Source: Vibrio sp. 10N (GTDB lineage Bacteria > Pseudomonadota > Gammaproteobacteria > Enterobacterales > Vibrionaceae). From it: a stretch of 64,000 nt of DNA. A program made the translations under genes and the position numbers. This document shows positions 8,416-16,465 of this stretch, in pieces. Below the pieces are notes generated by a model. The model did no database searches. It worked only from the letters and a program-made list of their open reading frames with translations, and was not told where the DNA came from. The DNA is taken from the NCBI RefSeq assembly GCF_036245475.1, contig NZ_BTPM01000003.1, forward strand, positions 1-64,000, written 5' to 3'. The stretch's first letter is position 1. Every line of letters begins with the position of its first letter.

Positions 8416-10308
8416 TCAATCGACAATGACTTTCTTGGCGATATCAAACATTTCCTTTTTCAACTCGCTCATGTCCTCAATGAACACGGCGTTGTTGAAG
8501 TATTGTCTAAAATTTTCTGGTCTTTCTGAGATAGAACCAATCGCAATGCCAATGACAACTATGTTGTTTTGTTCAGCTTTACGAACCAACTCTATGAGAG
8601 GTCGGTGTTCTTCTCCGTTAGGCCAGCCGTCAGTAATAAACAAGATGATTTTCTTTTTCTTCTGGCTATTCATGACAGTCTTTATGCAATGCCACATGGC
8701 AGTTGCACTCGGCGTATGATGACCAGAACCACGGACTTCCTCTAAACGATCAGCAAGCTTGGCTGCTTTTTCGTTTTCAGTCAGAAGGTTGAAAACCTCA
8801 TATCTTGAGCCATACGTAGGAAACGCTGACGCTGTTACGTTAACGCCATTGATTTTCTCAAGAGCTAACGCTAAGGCCGTTTGCGCGTCTTTCGCTACAG
8901 CAAGAAGGGTTTTACCGTCACTCGTTGTTTGGTTGACCATAGAGCCCGAATTATCGATGGCAATTTCCACAATGGAATTTACCTCCTTTTTCTTGGTCTT
9001 AGTCTTAAACAAACGTGGATCACCTGTAGCGCCTCTATACAACACTTTGCTATTAAGCCGATTACCGCTATTAGCAGTACGGCTTCTAACGACAAGCTGT
9101 TGCTGAACAACGCCTTGTAGTGTTGCGGTAAGTTGGTTAGAGGTTCGTTTGCATCGCTGCAAGCGGTCTATTCCATAACCTTTATTACCGTTGATAGCTG
9201 ATGAATTAGGGATTGCGACCTCCCGACTAGCGTTAGCCTTTGCTAACGTTTCCATCGAGTTTGCGAAAGATTCCATTTCATCTTCTATGTCATCCTCTGA
9301 AGCATTTAGCATTGATGTAATCGCCGCTTCAACTTCTTCTTTGGATGGCCCATTTGGTTGTTGTGGTAGCTGACCAGAGTTTGATGATTGCTCATCGGCT
9401 TCTGAATCTTCTTCACTTTCACCACGATTGGATGTTTCACTTGAACTTCCAGGTGCGCTTTCAGATTCTTCATCGTTAGATTCGCCTTGGCTATTGCCGT
9501 TAGCGTTTTCTTCCGACTGTGAATCATCTTCATCACCGGCTTGCTCAGAGTTATCGTCGCTATCTTCAGATTCGTCTTGGCTTTCGCTTTCAGACTCTTC
9601 AGATTGCTCGTTAGACTCGCTTTCATCACCTTCACTTGATTGCTCTTGTTCAGGTTCTTCTTGCTCATCCTCATCCTCTTCATGCTGCTGCAAAAGTGTT
9701 TCCACTTCTTTCGCAAGGTTCATGGCATCGACAGAGCTTGATAAGGTATCGAGCTTGCTATCTAACAGCGCTATTAGCTTGCTATGCAGTTTCCATGAAA
9801 CCTTACCGATAAAGGCACTTTCGGCGGCATCCAAGTACGGCTGTAAATGAGTTTGGCCTCGGTGATTTACTCGGCAGTGAAATAACAACAGGTCGTTAAT
9901 GATCGAAATGGGTTCGGCATCTTCAGTGACAGGCTTTCGCTTGCCTTCAGCTTGCCGGTTTAACCAAATTTGGTTAATCCATTTCTTCGTGCCAATCATG
10001 CTATCAATCATGGCCTTCTCAATGCGTAGGTCTTCGAATATGTTCCAGAACACTTTACGAACCGGTACATCGACATCGCTACGTTGAATCCCTTTAAAGG
10101 TATCGAATTTAATGTGTGCTGCCTCATGACTCATAAAGCCAAGAACCGCATCTTTTTCTTCCTTGGAAGAAATGTTGAAGCTTGGGACGTTGATGGTCTT
10201 GCCGTCTGTCCAAGCTTGATTTCCCGATACCGTTATCTTTACGCCTAGCTTGTCACCAAGGCCAGCGCCGATAAGTGGCAGTGAGTCTTTCAGTAGTTCA
10301 TTTTTCAT
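8416..10308 (-). CDS. CobT-like VWA-domain protein
   Basis: 630 residues. Residues up to about 200 form a globular region with an HEAAH motif; then comes a very acidic Glu/Ser/Asp linker (about 210-310); the C-terminal third is a von Willebrand A domain with the metal-ion motif DNSGSMVNQTT and a later FITDG. Such proteins pair with MoxR/CobS-type AAA+ ATPases as chelatase-like remodelling complexes; the CobS-like partner is at 16903..17868 in the same unit. Named cobT/cobS in SXT and IncA/C maps, but a cobalamin role is unlikely. Preceded by switch element 3. Confidence 0.82.
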   Translation of the reverse strand: MKNELLKDSLPLIGAGLGDKLGVKITVSGNQAWTDGKTINVPSFNISSKEEKDAVLGFMSHEAAHIKFDTFKGIQRSDVDVPVRKVFWNIFEDLRIEKAMIDSMIGTKKWINQIWLNRQAEGKRKPVTEDAEPISIINDLLLFHCRVNHRGQTHLQPYLDAAESAFIGKVSWKLHSKLIALLDSKLDTLSSSVDAMNLAKEVETLLQQHEEDEDEQEEPEQEQSSEGDESESNEQSEESESESQDESEDSDDNSEQAGDEDDSQSEENANGNSQGESNDEESESAPGSSSETSNRGESEEDSEADEQSSNSGQLPQQPNGPSKEEVEAAITSMLNASEDDIEDEMESFANSMETLAKANASREVAIPNSSAINGNKGYGIDRLQRCKRTSNQLTATLQGVVQQQLVVRSRTANSGNRLNSKVLYRGATGDPRLFKTKTKKKEVNSIVEIAIDNSGSMVNQTTSDGKTLLAVAKDAQTALALALEKINGVNVTASAFPTYGSRYEVFNLLTENEKAAKLADRLEEVRGSGHHTPSATAMWHCIKTVMNSQKKKKIILFITDGWPNGEEHRPLIELVRKAEQNNIVVIGIAIGSISERPENFRQYFNNAVFIEDMSELKKEMFDIAKKVIVD

Positions 10309-10365
10309 AGGTCTATCTCCATAAAAGGTAAACCTATGCCGCTACGGGCAAGGTTTACCCGTAGG
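10309..10365 (-). promoter_or_regulatory. RNA switch element 3 (CobT-like gene)
   Basis: R1 GGTAAACCT (10351..10359) is a perfect 9-bp partner of R2 ATAGGTTTACC (10327..10337); R2 also pairs with R3 AGACCTAT (10307..10314), which includes the AU of the start codon. R2 is followed by TTTTAT. Confidence 0.82.
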
Positions 10366-10380
10366 TTTCAGTAAGGATAA

Positions 10381-11337
10381 TTAAGCAGCGAATAGCTCTA
10401 ATTGGTCTTGCAGGTTTTCAAGTTCGATTTCGAAGTCTTTGTAAACCTGTTGGTTAACGACGTTGAAATTGATTTCTTCACCCTCAAGCTTGAACGCTTC
10501 ACAGCTTTCAGTGCAGGAGCCCGTTTCAAAGCGCTTCTGACATTTCATGCGAGAGAAAATATCGGCTTGTGTTCGTCCTTCATACAGTTGAACGATCCCA
10601 TCTAAGCTGAGTCTTCCCCGATACATAACCAACTTGTCGTACCCTTCTTTTTCTCGAACGGTTTTTTGCTCCAAGTGGTATTTCCACATGCGATAGAAGT
10701 GTGGGTTTTGTCTCGCTGCCAAAGCTATCTTTGCAGATGACTTTTTAACGCACAGCAGACAATTTCCTTCCCATTCTTCGCACTCAAGATCAAATGGTTG
10801 GTGTCTCCACCATTCCAAAACATCTTGTTTTTCGATATCAATTAGGTCTGCAAGGTACTTGATGCCTTTTTTCGGCTTTAACCGAGCTGGCTCATCGGTA
10901 CGCATTCCTAACCATGTTACAAAGTTGTCTTTGCCGAAGTGATCTTTACAGTACGCCTCAGTAACGTCTTTTTTCATACGCTCTGAACAATACGGGCCTA
11001 AAGCCGTTGGTGTACCGTACTTGATCATCATTGACATAAAGGGTTCAAAAGGCGGCATTACTGCGCTATTCATCAAGTCTCTGTGCTCGAACTGTTGATA
11101 AGAGTTACCTTGTCCGAGAATGGGGTTAACCACGGCTCGTAGAATAATCAGATCAATGTTCCAAAACTTGATGATGTCTCTAATGAACTTGTAAGTTGCA
11201 GGATGCTCAACGCCGGTATCGCAAAAGACGTACTTAACATCCCAACCAAACTCTTTCCGCGCTCTCTCCATAAGCCAAACCAGATAAGCGCTAGTCCGGC
11301 CACCTGAAAATGACACAACGTGAGTAAGTTTCTTCAT
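10381..11337 (-). CDS. PAPS-reductase / adenine-nucleotide alpha hydrolase-like protein
   Basis: The start at 11337 (MKKLTHVVSFSGGRTSAYL) fits the switch element; an upstream TTG in frame is not needed. The N-terminal SFSGGRTS is the PP-loop of the N-type ATP pyrophosphatase/PAPS-reductase superfamily, which activates a substrate by adenylylation. A central GNCLLC and a C-terminal CQKRFETGSCTESC could bind metal or an iron-sulfur cluster. Similar proteins are common in phages and next to DNA-modification (Dnd-like) genes, but the substrate here is unknown. No Dnd partners are visible nearby. Confidence 0.72.
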   Translation of the reverse strand: MKKLTHVVSFSGGRTSAYLVWLMERARKEFGWDVKYVFCDTGVEHPATYKFIRDIIKFWNIDLIILRAVVNPILGQGNSYQQFEHRDLMNSAVMPPFEPFMSMMIKYGTPTALGPYCSERMKKDVTEAYCKDHFGKDNFVTWLGMRTDEPARLKPKKGIKYLADLIDIEKQDVLEWWRHQPFDLECEEWEGNCLLCVKKSSAKIALAARQNPHFYRMWKYHLEQKTVREKEGYDKLVMYRGRLSLDGIVQLYEGRTQADIFSRMKCQKRFETGSCTESCEAFKLEGEEINFNVVNQQVYKDFEIELENLQDQLELFAA

Positions 11338-11395
11338 AGGTTTCTCCAAAAAAAGGTAAACCTATGACCCAACGGGTAAGGTCTACCCGTTTAGG
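11338..11395 (-). promoter_or_regulatory. RNA switch element 4 (PAPS-reductase-like gene)
   Basis: R1 GGTAGACCT (11379..11387), R2 ATAGGTTTACC (11355..11365), R3 AAACCTAT (11336..11343). R2-R3 is a perfect 8-bp stem ending in the start codon, with GGAG in its loop. A run of seven T follows R2, so R1-R2 also looks like an intrinsic terminator. Confidence 0.85.
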
Positions 11396-11407
11396 TGTGT
11401 ATTAAGG

Positions 11408-11536
11408 TTACTCTACTAAGTGATACGTAAAGTAAGAGTATGAACCGTTCGTCCTCAGTGTTTTGGTAGCCTTATGGCGACTCCAAGAGTGTGAACGAAG
11501 GACACAGTAGTATTCATAAGTAATTTGCATAGACAT
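11408..11536 (-). CDS. 42-aa basic aromatic small protein
   Basis: MSMQITYEYYCVLRSHSW... is a Tyr/Ser/Arg-rich chain with no membrane segment. The ATG lies 4 nt after the stop of the 11540 gene with AGGTG as ribosome site, which suggests coupled translation rather than a switch element of its own. Family unknown. Confidence 0.45.
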   Translation of the reverse strand: MSMQITYEYYCVLRSHSWSRHKATKTLRTNGSYSYFTYHLVE

Positions 11537-11539
11537 CAC

Positions 11540-11929
11540 CTAAAAATTCCAATCGTAAAAGTACCCTTGGTATTCACAACTTTCTGATTTCGGTAAATGT
11601 TCATATACAGCGTTTTTGTTGTAACTGAACTTCAATGGAAACTGGACTTTATTAGGAGTATGGAAAGCCAGAGCTATTCCCCACTGCCGTAATTCATCAC
11701 AGTCATCGTAAAGGTCTAAGTCAGCCGCATTATCGATGTTCATCTTGGCTAGCCAAGCGTAAGCATCAACACCGCCAAAAACTCCATACCCATCGTAATG
11801 AGTACACTCAAAAGGCTCTTTACCATTTGGCTGTAGTAAATAAACAGGTCGCTTGCTGTTTGGATGTCCCGCGTGAACATTCGCAATTGACTCTTGTGTA
11901 TCTGCTGTCTTAAATGAGAAAAATCCCAT
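11540..11929 (-). CDS. Hypothetical 129-aa protein
   Basis: Soluble protein with aromatic-rich motifs (THYDGYGVFGGVDAYAWLAKMN) that recall small uncharacterised phage proteins. No catalytic signature that I recognise. Its start sits right after switch element 5, whose R3 contains the GGAG ribosome site. Confidence 0.65.
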   Translation of the reverse strand: MGFFSFKTADTQESIANVHAGHPNSKRPVYLLQPNGKEPFECTHYDGYGVFGGVDAYAWLAKMNIDNAADLDLYDDCDELRQWGIALAFHTPNKVQFPLKFSYNKNAVYEHLPKSESCEYQGYFYDWNF

Positions 11930-11997
11930 AATGTATCTCCTAAGTTTTTATAAAACAGGGAAATACACCCCGTTAGGGAAGTAGTTTCCCCGTTGGG
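11930..11997 (-). promoter_or_regulatory. RNA switch element 5
   Basis: R1 GGGAAACTAC (11981..11990) pairs with the R2 region around TGTATTTCC (11959..11967) with one bulged C. R2 pairs over 9 bp with R3 GGAGATACA (11932..11940), fully covering the Shine-Dalgarno. CCCAACGGG precedes R1 and CCCTAACGGGG is the mini-hairpin. Confidence 0.82.
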
Positions 11998-12005
11998 TTA
12001 GTTAT

Positions 12006-12611
12006 TTAAAGCGCATCAGCAAAGAGCATTTGCACTTCAGGTTTGTGGCTTTCACGCTTCAGGCCATCCATCGGATGAATACCTTCAGCAAGCCATTTCG
12101 TTATGTATAAGCCCCGATTCCACTCATTCGTTCCAACCAGTGCATCTAGCGCACCCTCGCAAGCGGTAAAGCCGCGATTAGCTAAGTGAGAAAGTGCATC
12201 TAGTCGGTGTGAATAGGTTTCGTGATTCACAGGGCCATTTTTACGGTAGAAAGAAATTCGATATTTCTTCTTTCCGTAAGTGTCAGGAAGGAAACAAGCC
12301 ACCTCATCTTCGTCTTTGCCTTTTGCTTCAAAGAAGCCATCAGGATAACGATTGACGAGATAGTTTGTTCGCGTTTGCCGTTCATAGTGCATTTGGAAAA
12401 ATGACCATTTCTTAGTCGGCATTTGCATGTCTTTAAGTTGAGTGTAAGTTGATGTAGCGTACCGCTTAATGAAAAGTCGTTGGTTATTCAGCCACTTTTC
12501 AAACTCGGTTTCATTACAACCATACAGCTCAGTGTCGATAAATAAATCTTCGCTTTCACCCCAAAGGGAAAACTCAGATTTATAGGTTTTGAAGTTAATT
12601 GGTGCGTCCAT
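12006..12611 (-). CDS. Hypothetical 201-aa protein
   Basis: Soluble, aromatic and charged, with no signal peptide or recognised motif. The first 30 residues are acidic; the C-terminal half contains SHRLDALSHLANRGFTACEGALDALVG, possibly a small helical bundle. It stands alone between two switch elements, the one upstream (element 6) controlling it. Confidence 0.65.
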   Translation of the reverse strand: MDAPINFKTYKSEFSLWGESEDLFIDTELYGCNETEFEKWLNNQRLFIKRYATSTYTQLKDMQMPTKKWSFFQMHYERQTRTNYLVNRYPDGFFEAKGKDEDEVACFLPDTYGKKKYRISFYRKNGPVNHETYSHRLDALSHLANRGFTACEGALDALVGTNEWNRGLYITKWLAEGIHPMDGLKRESHKPEVQMLFADAL

Positions 12612-12667
12612 AGTGCTTCCTTATAAGGGCAACACTACCCATAAGGGCGCGTTACCCTTACGGTTGG
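12612..12667 (-). promoter_or_regulatory. RNA switch element 6
   Basis: R1 GGGTAACGC (12649..12657) pairs 9 bp with R2 TAGTGTTGCCC (12627..12637). R2 pairs 7 bp with R3 AGCACTA (12611..12617), which ends at the A of the AUG; CCTT and AAGG extend this stem and bury the ribosome site. Confidence 0.82.
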
Positions 12668-12678
12668 ATTTATCAATT

Positions 12679-12972
12679 CTAAGCCGTCAAACTGATTTGC
12701 TTAGGCTCTTTGTTTAACTGCCACATTGCGTACCAAATGGCAGCAAGTTCGACAACTAAATAGGTCACTAAGATGGCATCCCCAAGGTGAGGAAAGCCTT
12801 TACCCCAAATGACTTTTTCTATGACGTAAAAAACGAAGTTGATAGCAAAGAAAACCCAAAAGCTTCTTCTCGCTGCTTCGCACATCGCCAGTGGTAAAAC
12901 ATTGTGCTCACCTCTGTAGAGTCTCACCGCTAGGTTATAAATAGCAGCTAACCAAATGTTGAAGATACTCAT
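12679..12972 (-). CDS. Hypothetical inner-membrane protein, 97 aa
   Basis: Two to three hydrophobic segments (about 35-50 and 65-85) with a basic loop between them. The ATG overlaps the stop of the 12969 gene by 4 bp, so it is translated by coupling. Its partner upstream also has C-terminal hydrophobic segments, suggesting a two-subunit membrane complex. No family recognised. Confidence 0.6.
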   Translation of the reverse strand: MSIFNIWLAAIYNLAVRLYRGEHNVLPLAMCEAARRSFWVFFAINFVFYVIEKVIWGKGFPHLGDAILVTYLVVELAAIWYAMWQLNKEPKQISLTA

Positions 12973-13424
12973 GCCATACCTCCAAACGTCAACATGACGC
13001 TGTAGATGGCAAGTACCGCGCTAAGTAGAGCGATTCGAGTATTTAACCGAATATTTAGGTCCGGAGACTTCAATAACCACATCAAGCTTTCGTTAAATGT
13101 AGCCTTTCTGATGATAATCCGTGCTGGTTGTTCATACTGAACAGCTAGGTCACAAATACCATCGTAATCAATGGCAAGAGAACTTTTGGTAAGCCCCTTT
13201 ACTGTGCCACCGTTTCCCATAATGTAGCGGATAGTCCACTTTCGATTATGAGTGTTCTGTATGAACACGGCGGTACGTCTTTTAAATTCCCCAATATGCT
13301 TATTGTTCAGTCGAACAATGCTTAGTGCGTTACCACTGTCTTGCTGCGGCAACCTCACAACATTGGTGAATATTTTGTGGCCGGCATCGGTTTCCCGTTG
13401 TGGCCGTTCTATGATCTTATTCAT
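12969..13424 (-). CDS. Hypothetical protein with C-terminal membrane segments
   Basis: The start at 13424 (MNKIIERPQ) has GGGGGTG at good spacing and overlaps the end of the 13417 gene by 8 bp; a second ATG lies one codon upstream. The first 115 residues are soluble and basic; residues about 130-150 are hydrophobic (IALLSAVLAIYSVMLTFGG). Coupled to both neighbours. Function unknown. Confidence 0.55.
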   Translation of the reverse strand: MNKIIERPQRETDAGHKIFTNVVRLPQQDSGNALSIVRLNNKHIGEFKRRTAVFIQNTHNRKWTIRYIMGNGGTVKGLTKSSLAIDYDGICDLAVQYEQPARIIIRKATFNESLMWLLKSPDLNIRLNTRIALLSAVLAIYSVMLTFGGMA

Positions 13425-13851
13425 CATCACCCCCAACCATTACAGTGTGGAGTTTTGATGAAACAGTGCTCATCGCATTTTGCGTATTAATGATGATAGC
13501 AGCCGCTTCAGAATCGTTATGGTCTTCAGCGTCATACCAAATATCGGCTAAGGCACCTTTAGTAAGCGCATTGAGGTGTTCAACTTCGATGTGCTGCTTG
13601 AGCCATCTTGCCGCCACTTCTTCATCTTTCTCTTTGTTAGATTCTGCAAATGATATAAGAGCATCTGCTGTAACATCGATAAGATTTAGAATTACCTCAA
13701 CAGGTTCGCCGGTATAAACGCTCATCGTATTGCTTTCAATAAACTCTCTCATTTCCCAACCACCAAAGGGAATATCTCTCGGTAGTGCGTAGTTCAGGTA
13801 GAGGTTCGAAGCATCGATGATAGCTTGCTCGCGTAAAGTATGATTGTTCAT
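13417..13851 (-). CDS. Hypothetical 144-aa protein
   Basis: The start at 13851 (MNNHTLREQA) is fixed by switch element 7, which ends at this ATG. The chain is acidic and helical, ending GGDDE. No family recognised. First gene of a three-gene coupled set (13417, 12969, 12679), so one switch could control all three. Confidence 0.6.
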   Translation of the reverse strand: MNNHTLREQAIIDASNLYLNYALPRDIPFGGWEMREFIESNTMSVYTGEPVEVILNLIDVTADALISFAESNKEKDEEVAARWLKQHIEVEHLNALTKGALADIWYDAEDHNDSEAAAIIINTQNAMSTVSSKLHTVMVGGDDE

Positions 13852-13917
13852 AAAATGTACCTTTAACTTAATAAGTAATGGGTACATTTCCCCTGTCGGG
13901 TACGTGTACCCGTTGGG
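13852..13917 (-). promoter_or_regulatory. RNA switch element 7
   Basis: R1 GGGTACA (13905..13911) and R2 AAATGTACCC (13880..13889) pair perfectly over 7 bp. R2 with R3 GGTACATTT (13853..13861) is a perfect 9-bp stem covering the AAAGGT ribosome site. CCCAACGGG precedes R1. Confidence 0.85.
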
Positions 13918-13933
13918 TTTGTTGATAGCCAAC

Positions 13934-14008
13934 CTAGCGGGTTGGCTTTATTGGTTTGATAGGAACGCAACGGTTAGTGCAAATTCCATCTTTACAGTTC
14001 TTACACAT
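13934..14008 (-). CDS. 24-aa Cys-rich miniprotein
   Basis: MCKNCKDGICTNRCVPIKP... has two C-x2/3-C pairs in 13 residues, able to bind zinc, followed by a Lys/Pro/Arg tail. The ATG is 6 nt after the stop of the 14015 gene, in reach of terminating ribosomes. Its 3' end forms an 8-bp hairpin (AGCCAACC/GGTTGGCT) without a U-run. Translation is unproven. Confidence 0.4.
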   Translation of the reverse strand: MCKNCKDGICTNRCVPIKPIKPTR

Positions 14009-14014
14009 ATGGCA

Positions 14015-14254
14015 TCACTCTTTTGTGATATGAATAAACTGGCAATTGACTAACTCACTCTTGTCATACTCAGAGTGATACGCAATTAGCATGACGATCT
14101 CTTCCATGTCAGAGCCAATTTTTCTTGAGGCTTGAACATCGATGAGGAAGGTATGCTTGTCGAACTCGTGCATATAGCGAACAAGCGAACAGCTTTCAAT
14201 AAGTCTGAACAACAATGACGTTACACAAACTTCGATATGGGCTTTAAGCTGCAT
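14015..14254 (-). CDS. Hypothetical 79-aa protein
   Basis: Short soluble protein (MQLKAHIEVCVTSLLFRLIE...). Its ATG lies inside the last codons of the 14244 gene (11-bp overlap), so translation is coupled. It is third in the set 15033-14618-14254. No family recognised. Confidence 0.55.
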   Translation of the reverse strand: MQLKAHIEVCVTSLLFRLIESCSLVRYMHEFDKHTFLIDVQASRKIGSDMEEIVMLIAYHSEYDKSELVNCQFIHITKE

Positions 14255-14618
14255 CTAGCTCTCCCGCTCTTACGTAGGTTGTAAAAGGAAGTCCATTCCG
14301 TTCATAGCAGAACTCAACTTGTTGCCCTTTCTCCACTACGTTCAGGTTGACGAGCAGCTTCGCAAGATATATCCACATATGCTGACTCATAACATACTGA
14401 CGCTTGATTAGATCGTGGTACGTCCATGTGTCAGGGTTCTTAACAATACAAGTTTCAACCGCAAATTTTACATCTTGGTCGAATATCGAGTGGTAAGCAG
14501 TGTCGGCATGAGCGTGAGTGACCTCAACGGAGAAGAAAAGGCCAGTCTGTTCACTCTTTACTTTTGCTACATACCGCTTAATTTCGCAACCATGAACTTC
14601 GAGTTTTACTTGATACAT
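14244..14618 (-). CDS. Hypothetical 124-aa protein
   Basis: I choose the ATG at 14618 (MYQVKLEVHG) because TAGGAGG lies 9 nt before it and the preceding gene stops 10 bp upstream. It has similar build to the upstream 14629 product (both have FxVEVTHAH/RLEVVK-type strands, then a YHDLIKRQYV or YELIYTNVV helix, and then a bulky C-terminal half), so the two may be distant paralogues. Function unknown. Confidence 0.6.
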   Translation of the reverse strand: MYQVKLEVHGCEIKRYVAKVKSEQTGLFFSVEVTHAHADTAYHSIFDQDVKFAVETCIVKNPDTWTYHDLIKRQYVMSQHMWIYLAKLLVNLNVVEKGQQVEFCYERNGLPFTTYVRAGELDAA

Positions 14619-14628
14619 AACATGCCTC

Positions 14629-15033
14629 CTATGCGGCAATTGAACGCAAGATGTTGTCTTGCTTGAACGTAATGGAAAGTTGCTGATGTTCAGGAAGAAC
14701 ACCGGCTTTCGTTAGAGCCTCTTCCAACTCGCACAGCACAGCGCGGCCTAAGTCGCTATGTGATGTGACAACGTTGGTGTAAATGAGCTCATAAAGCTTC
14801 CAACTCCGACTAGGGTTGTTTTTGACAACTTCAAGTCGAACGGAACCGGTTTGATCAGTCAGAGAACTTGTTCCACTGCGATAGACCGGCATAGCCTGAA
14901 TGGTTAGTGATTCACCGTCGATGAGCGAGATATCTGCGCTATACCGAAAATGACGATGGCATGGCTGCACATCAAAAACTAACGTAAAAGGTTGGTGTGT
15001 CCTATGAACACCCAATGTCTGAAGGTTTTGCAT
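14629..15033 (-). CDS. Hypothetical 134-aa protein
   Basis: The start at 15033 (MQNLQTLGVHRTH) follows switch element 8. It is a mixed alpha/beta protein without recognised motifs, possibly related to the next gene downstream by its SWKLYELIYTNVV segment. First gene of a three-gene coupled set governed by one element. Confidence 0.6.
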   Translation of the reverse strand: MQNLQTLGVHRTHQPFTLVFDVQPCHRHFRYSADISLIDGESLTIQAMPVYRSGTSSLTDQTGSVRLEVVKNNPSRSWKLYELIYTNVVTSHSDLGRAVLCELEEALTKAGVLPEHQQLSITFKQDNILRSIAA

Positions 15034-15088
15034 AAGTAGTTCCTTAAAAAAGAAGGAACTACCCCGCACGGGAATAGTTCCCGTTGGG
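15034..15088 (-). promoter_or_regulatory. RNA switch element 8
   Basis: The clearest copy. R2 GTAGTTCCTT (15053..15062) pairs perfectly over 10 bp with R3 AAGGAACTAC (15036..15045), hiding the Shine-Dalgarno behind a CTTTTTT loop, or over 7 bp with R1 GGAACTA (in 15075..15081). CCCAACGGG precedes R1. Confidence 0.88.
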
Positions 15089-15108
15089 AGGTTGGAAAGC
15101 CGGTTAAC

Positions 15109-15348
15109 TTAGTAGTAGTAACCTAGCTTGGATTGTTTGATTAGCCACATAGCACCACCGCACAAAACTGCTGTGAAGAGCCCTTTTAATTGTTCAATCA
15201 ACCAATCAGCAATGACTTGCAAAAATAATACGTCACCCGTTTTAGCAGTCGCAATTGCTTTAAGTGCCGGTGACAGAGCGAAATACACAGCCAGAAGCGT
15301 GAGTATTGTTTAGAGTGCGTAACGCACCCAAATGAGATCATTTTTCAT
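15109..15348 (-). pseudogene. Small membrane protein gene with an in-frame stop at codon 13
   Basis: From an ATG with a good ribosome site (AAAGGA) the frame reads MKNDLIWVRYAL, TAA, then stays open for 66 more codons: a hydrophobic helix (TILTLLAVYFALSPALKAI), a polar stretch, a second helix (GLFTAVLCGGAMWLIK) and a TAC-rich end YYY. The clean continuation of a two-helix membrane protein argues for a recent nonsense change, stop readthrough, or a sequencing error at 15310..15312. It starts 16 bp after the DUF3150 gene. Confidence 0.55.
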
Positions 15349-15363
15349 AATCTATTCCTTTAT

Positions 15364-16350
15364 TTAAAAAAAACTGAACGATGAGTTGTCTGCTGGATTT
15401 GATGTTTTCTGCACCGTTGTCGGCTCATCAAAATCAAAGTCTGCTTCAAATTCAAAGTCATCATCTGAAATAGAAGCTGGCTCGAATGGAGTAACTTCAT
15501 CTTTGGTTGGTTCCGGTTCACTCATACTCGACATTAACGCTTGTAGCTTGTTTTCGTCGGACATTCTAAAGAGAAGTCCTGAAAGCAAGTTGATTTCGTC
15601 TTGACTGAGTTTGCCGGTAATGGGCATTGCCCCTTCGACTTTCTTAATCTTGTTAACAAGTTTGGAAAACCGACCATTTAGAAAGGCCAAACCCTCAACT
15701 TTTTCTCGTAGGTCACGAAGGCCACGAACGTTGACTTGGTTTGGTTGAATTGCACCAGTTAGGCTCGCAAGTAGCTTGTTGGCGCTTTTCAAAATATCTG
15801 AATCCAATGTGCCGGTTAAGTTCTCTACTTGGTTATCTAAACCCGTAGAAGCACTTTGCACTTTGTGTTCAGCCGATTGGACTTGGAACATGGAAAAATT
15901 GGCGTTAATCCGATTCTTCACATCCTCTGTTGGCGTTAACGCTTTTCGAAGGATTTGTTCATAGTTGGGAAACTTGCCAATCCACTCATCTTGAATGGAT
16001 TCATGTTTGAGCAAGTAAGCATCTTTCTCAGCCTCGAACTTGGCAATGATTTTTGCTAGTTCTTTGGCTACGTCATCTGCTTTGTGGGTTGGAATAGCGT
16101 AGCCACCCAAAAACGGAATACCAACTCGTAGACACAGCCTTTCCGCTTGACGTTTGAGAGTGTGAAACACTTTCAGCGCTTTAGGATCAGTTGTGTGCTT
16201 GGAGCCGAGGTTAATGACTTCTCGTGGGGGCGCTTCGCCGTTTAGAGAAAGGTCATTTTCTTCTAACATTTTCCGACCTGTCCAGATAGAAAAATGTAGG
16301 TTTACCGCGATAACGTCTTGAAGGACTTGTTTTGCAGTTGATGTGGTCAT
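15364..16350 (-). CDS. DUF3150-type protein
   Basis: 328 residues, beginning with the conserved-looking block VNLHFSIWTGRKML typical of DUF3150 proteins found in phages and SXT/IncA/C-type elements beside CobS/CobT-like genes. The middle is helical and the C-terminal 60 residues are acidic and disordered. Probably part of the same AAA+/VWA remodelling system as 16903 and 8416; the exact activity is unknown. Preceded by switch element 9. Confidence 0.72.
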   Translation of the reverse strand: MTTSTAKQVLQDVIAVNLHFSIWTGRKMLEENDLSLNGEAPPREVINLGSKHTTDPKALKVFHTLKRQAERLCLRVGIPFLGGYAIPTHKADDVAKELAKIIAKFEAEKDAYLLKHESIQDEWIGKFPNYEQILRKALTPTEDVKNRINANFSMFQVQSAEHKVQSASTGLDNQVENLTGTLDSDILKSANKLLASLTGAIQPNQVNVRGLRDLREKVEGLAFLNGRFSKLVNKIKKVEGAMPITGKLSQDEINLLSGLLFRMSDENKLQALMSSMSEPEPTKDEVTPFEPASISDDDFEFEADFDFDEPTTVQKTSNPADNSSFSFF

Positions 16351-16420
16351 AATGGTATCTCCAATTTTTAATAAAAAAGGACATACCTTGCGCCACAGGG
16401 CGAGAGTATGCCCTTGGCGG
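16351..16420 (-). promoter_or_regulatory. RNA switch element 9 (DUF3150 gene)
   Basis: R1 GGGCATACT (16405..16413) pairs 9 bp (two G-U) with R2 GGTATGTCC (16379..16387), which is followed by TTTTTTATT. R2 alternatively pairs 5 bp (GGTAT/ATACC) with R3 at 16354..16358 next to GGAG. This is the weakest R2-R3 stem of the set. Confidence 0.72.
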
Positions 16421-16465
16421 TTGAGTTGTAGATAAGAGTGCTAGTCGCTATCTCTTATCGTTGTC

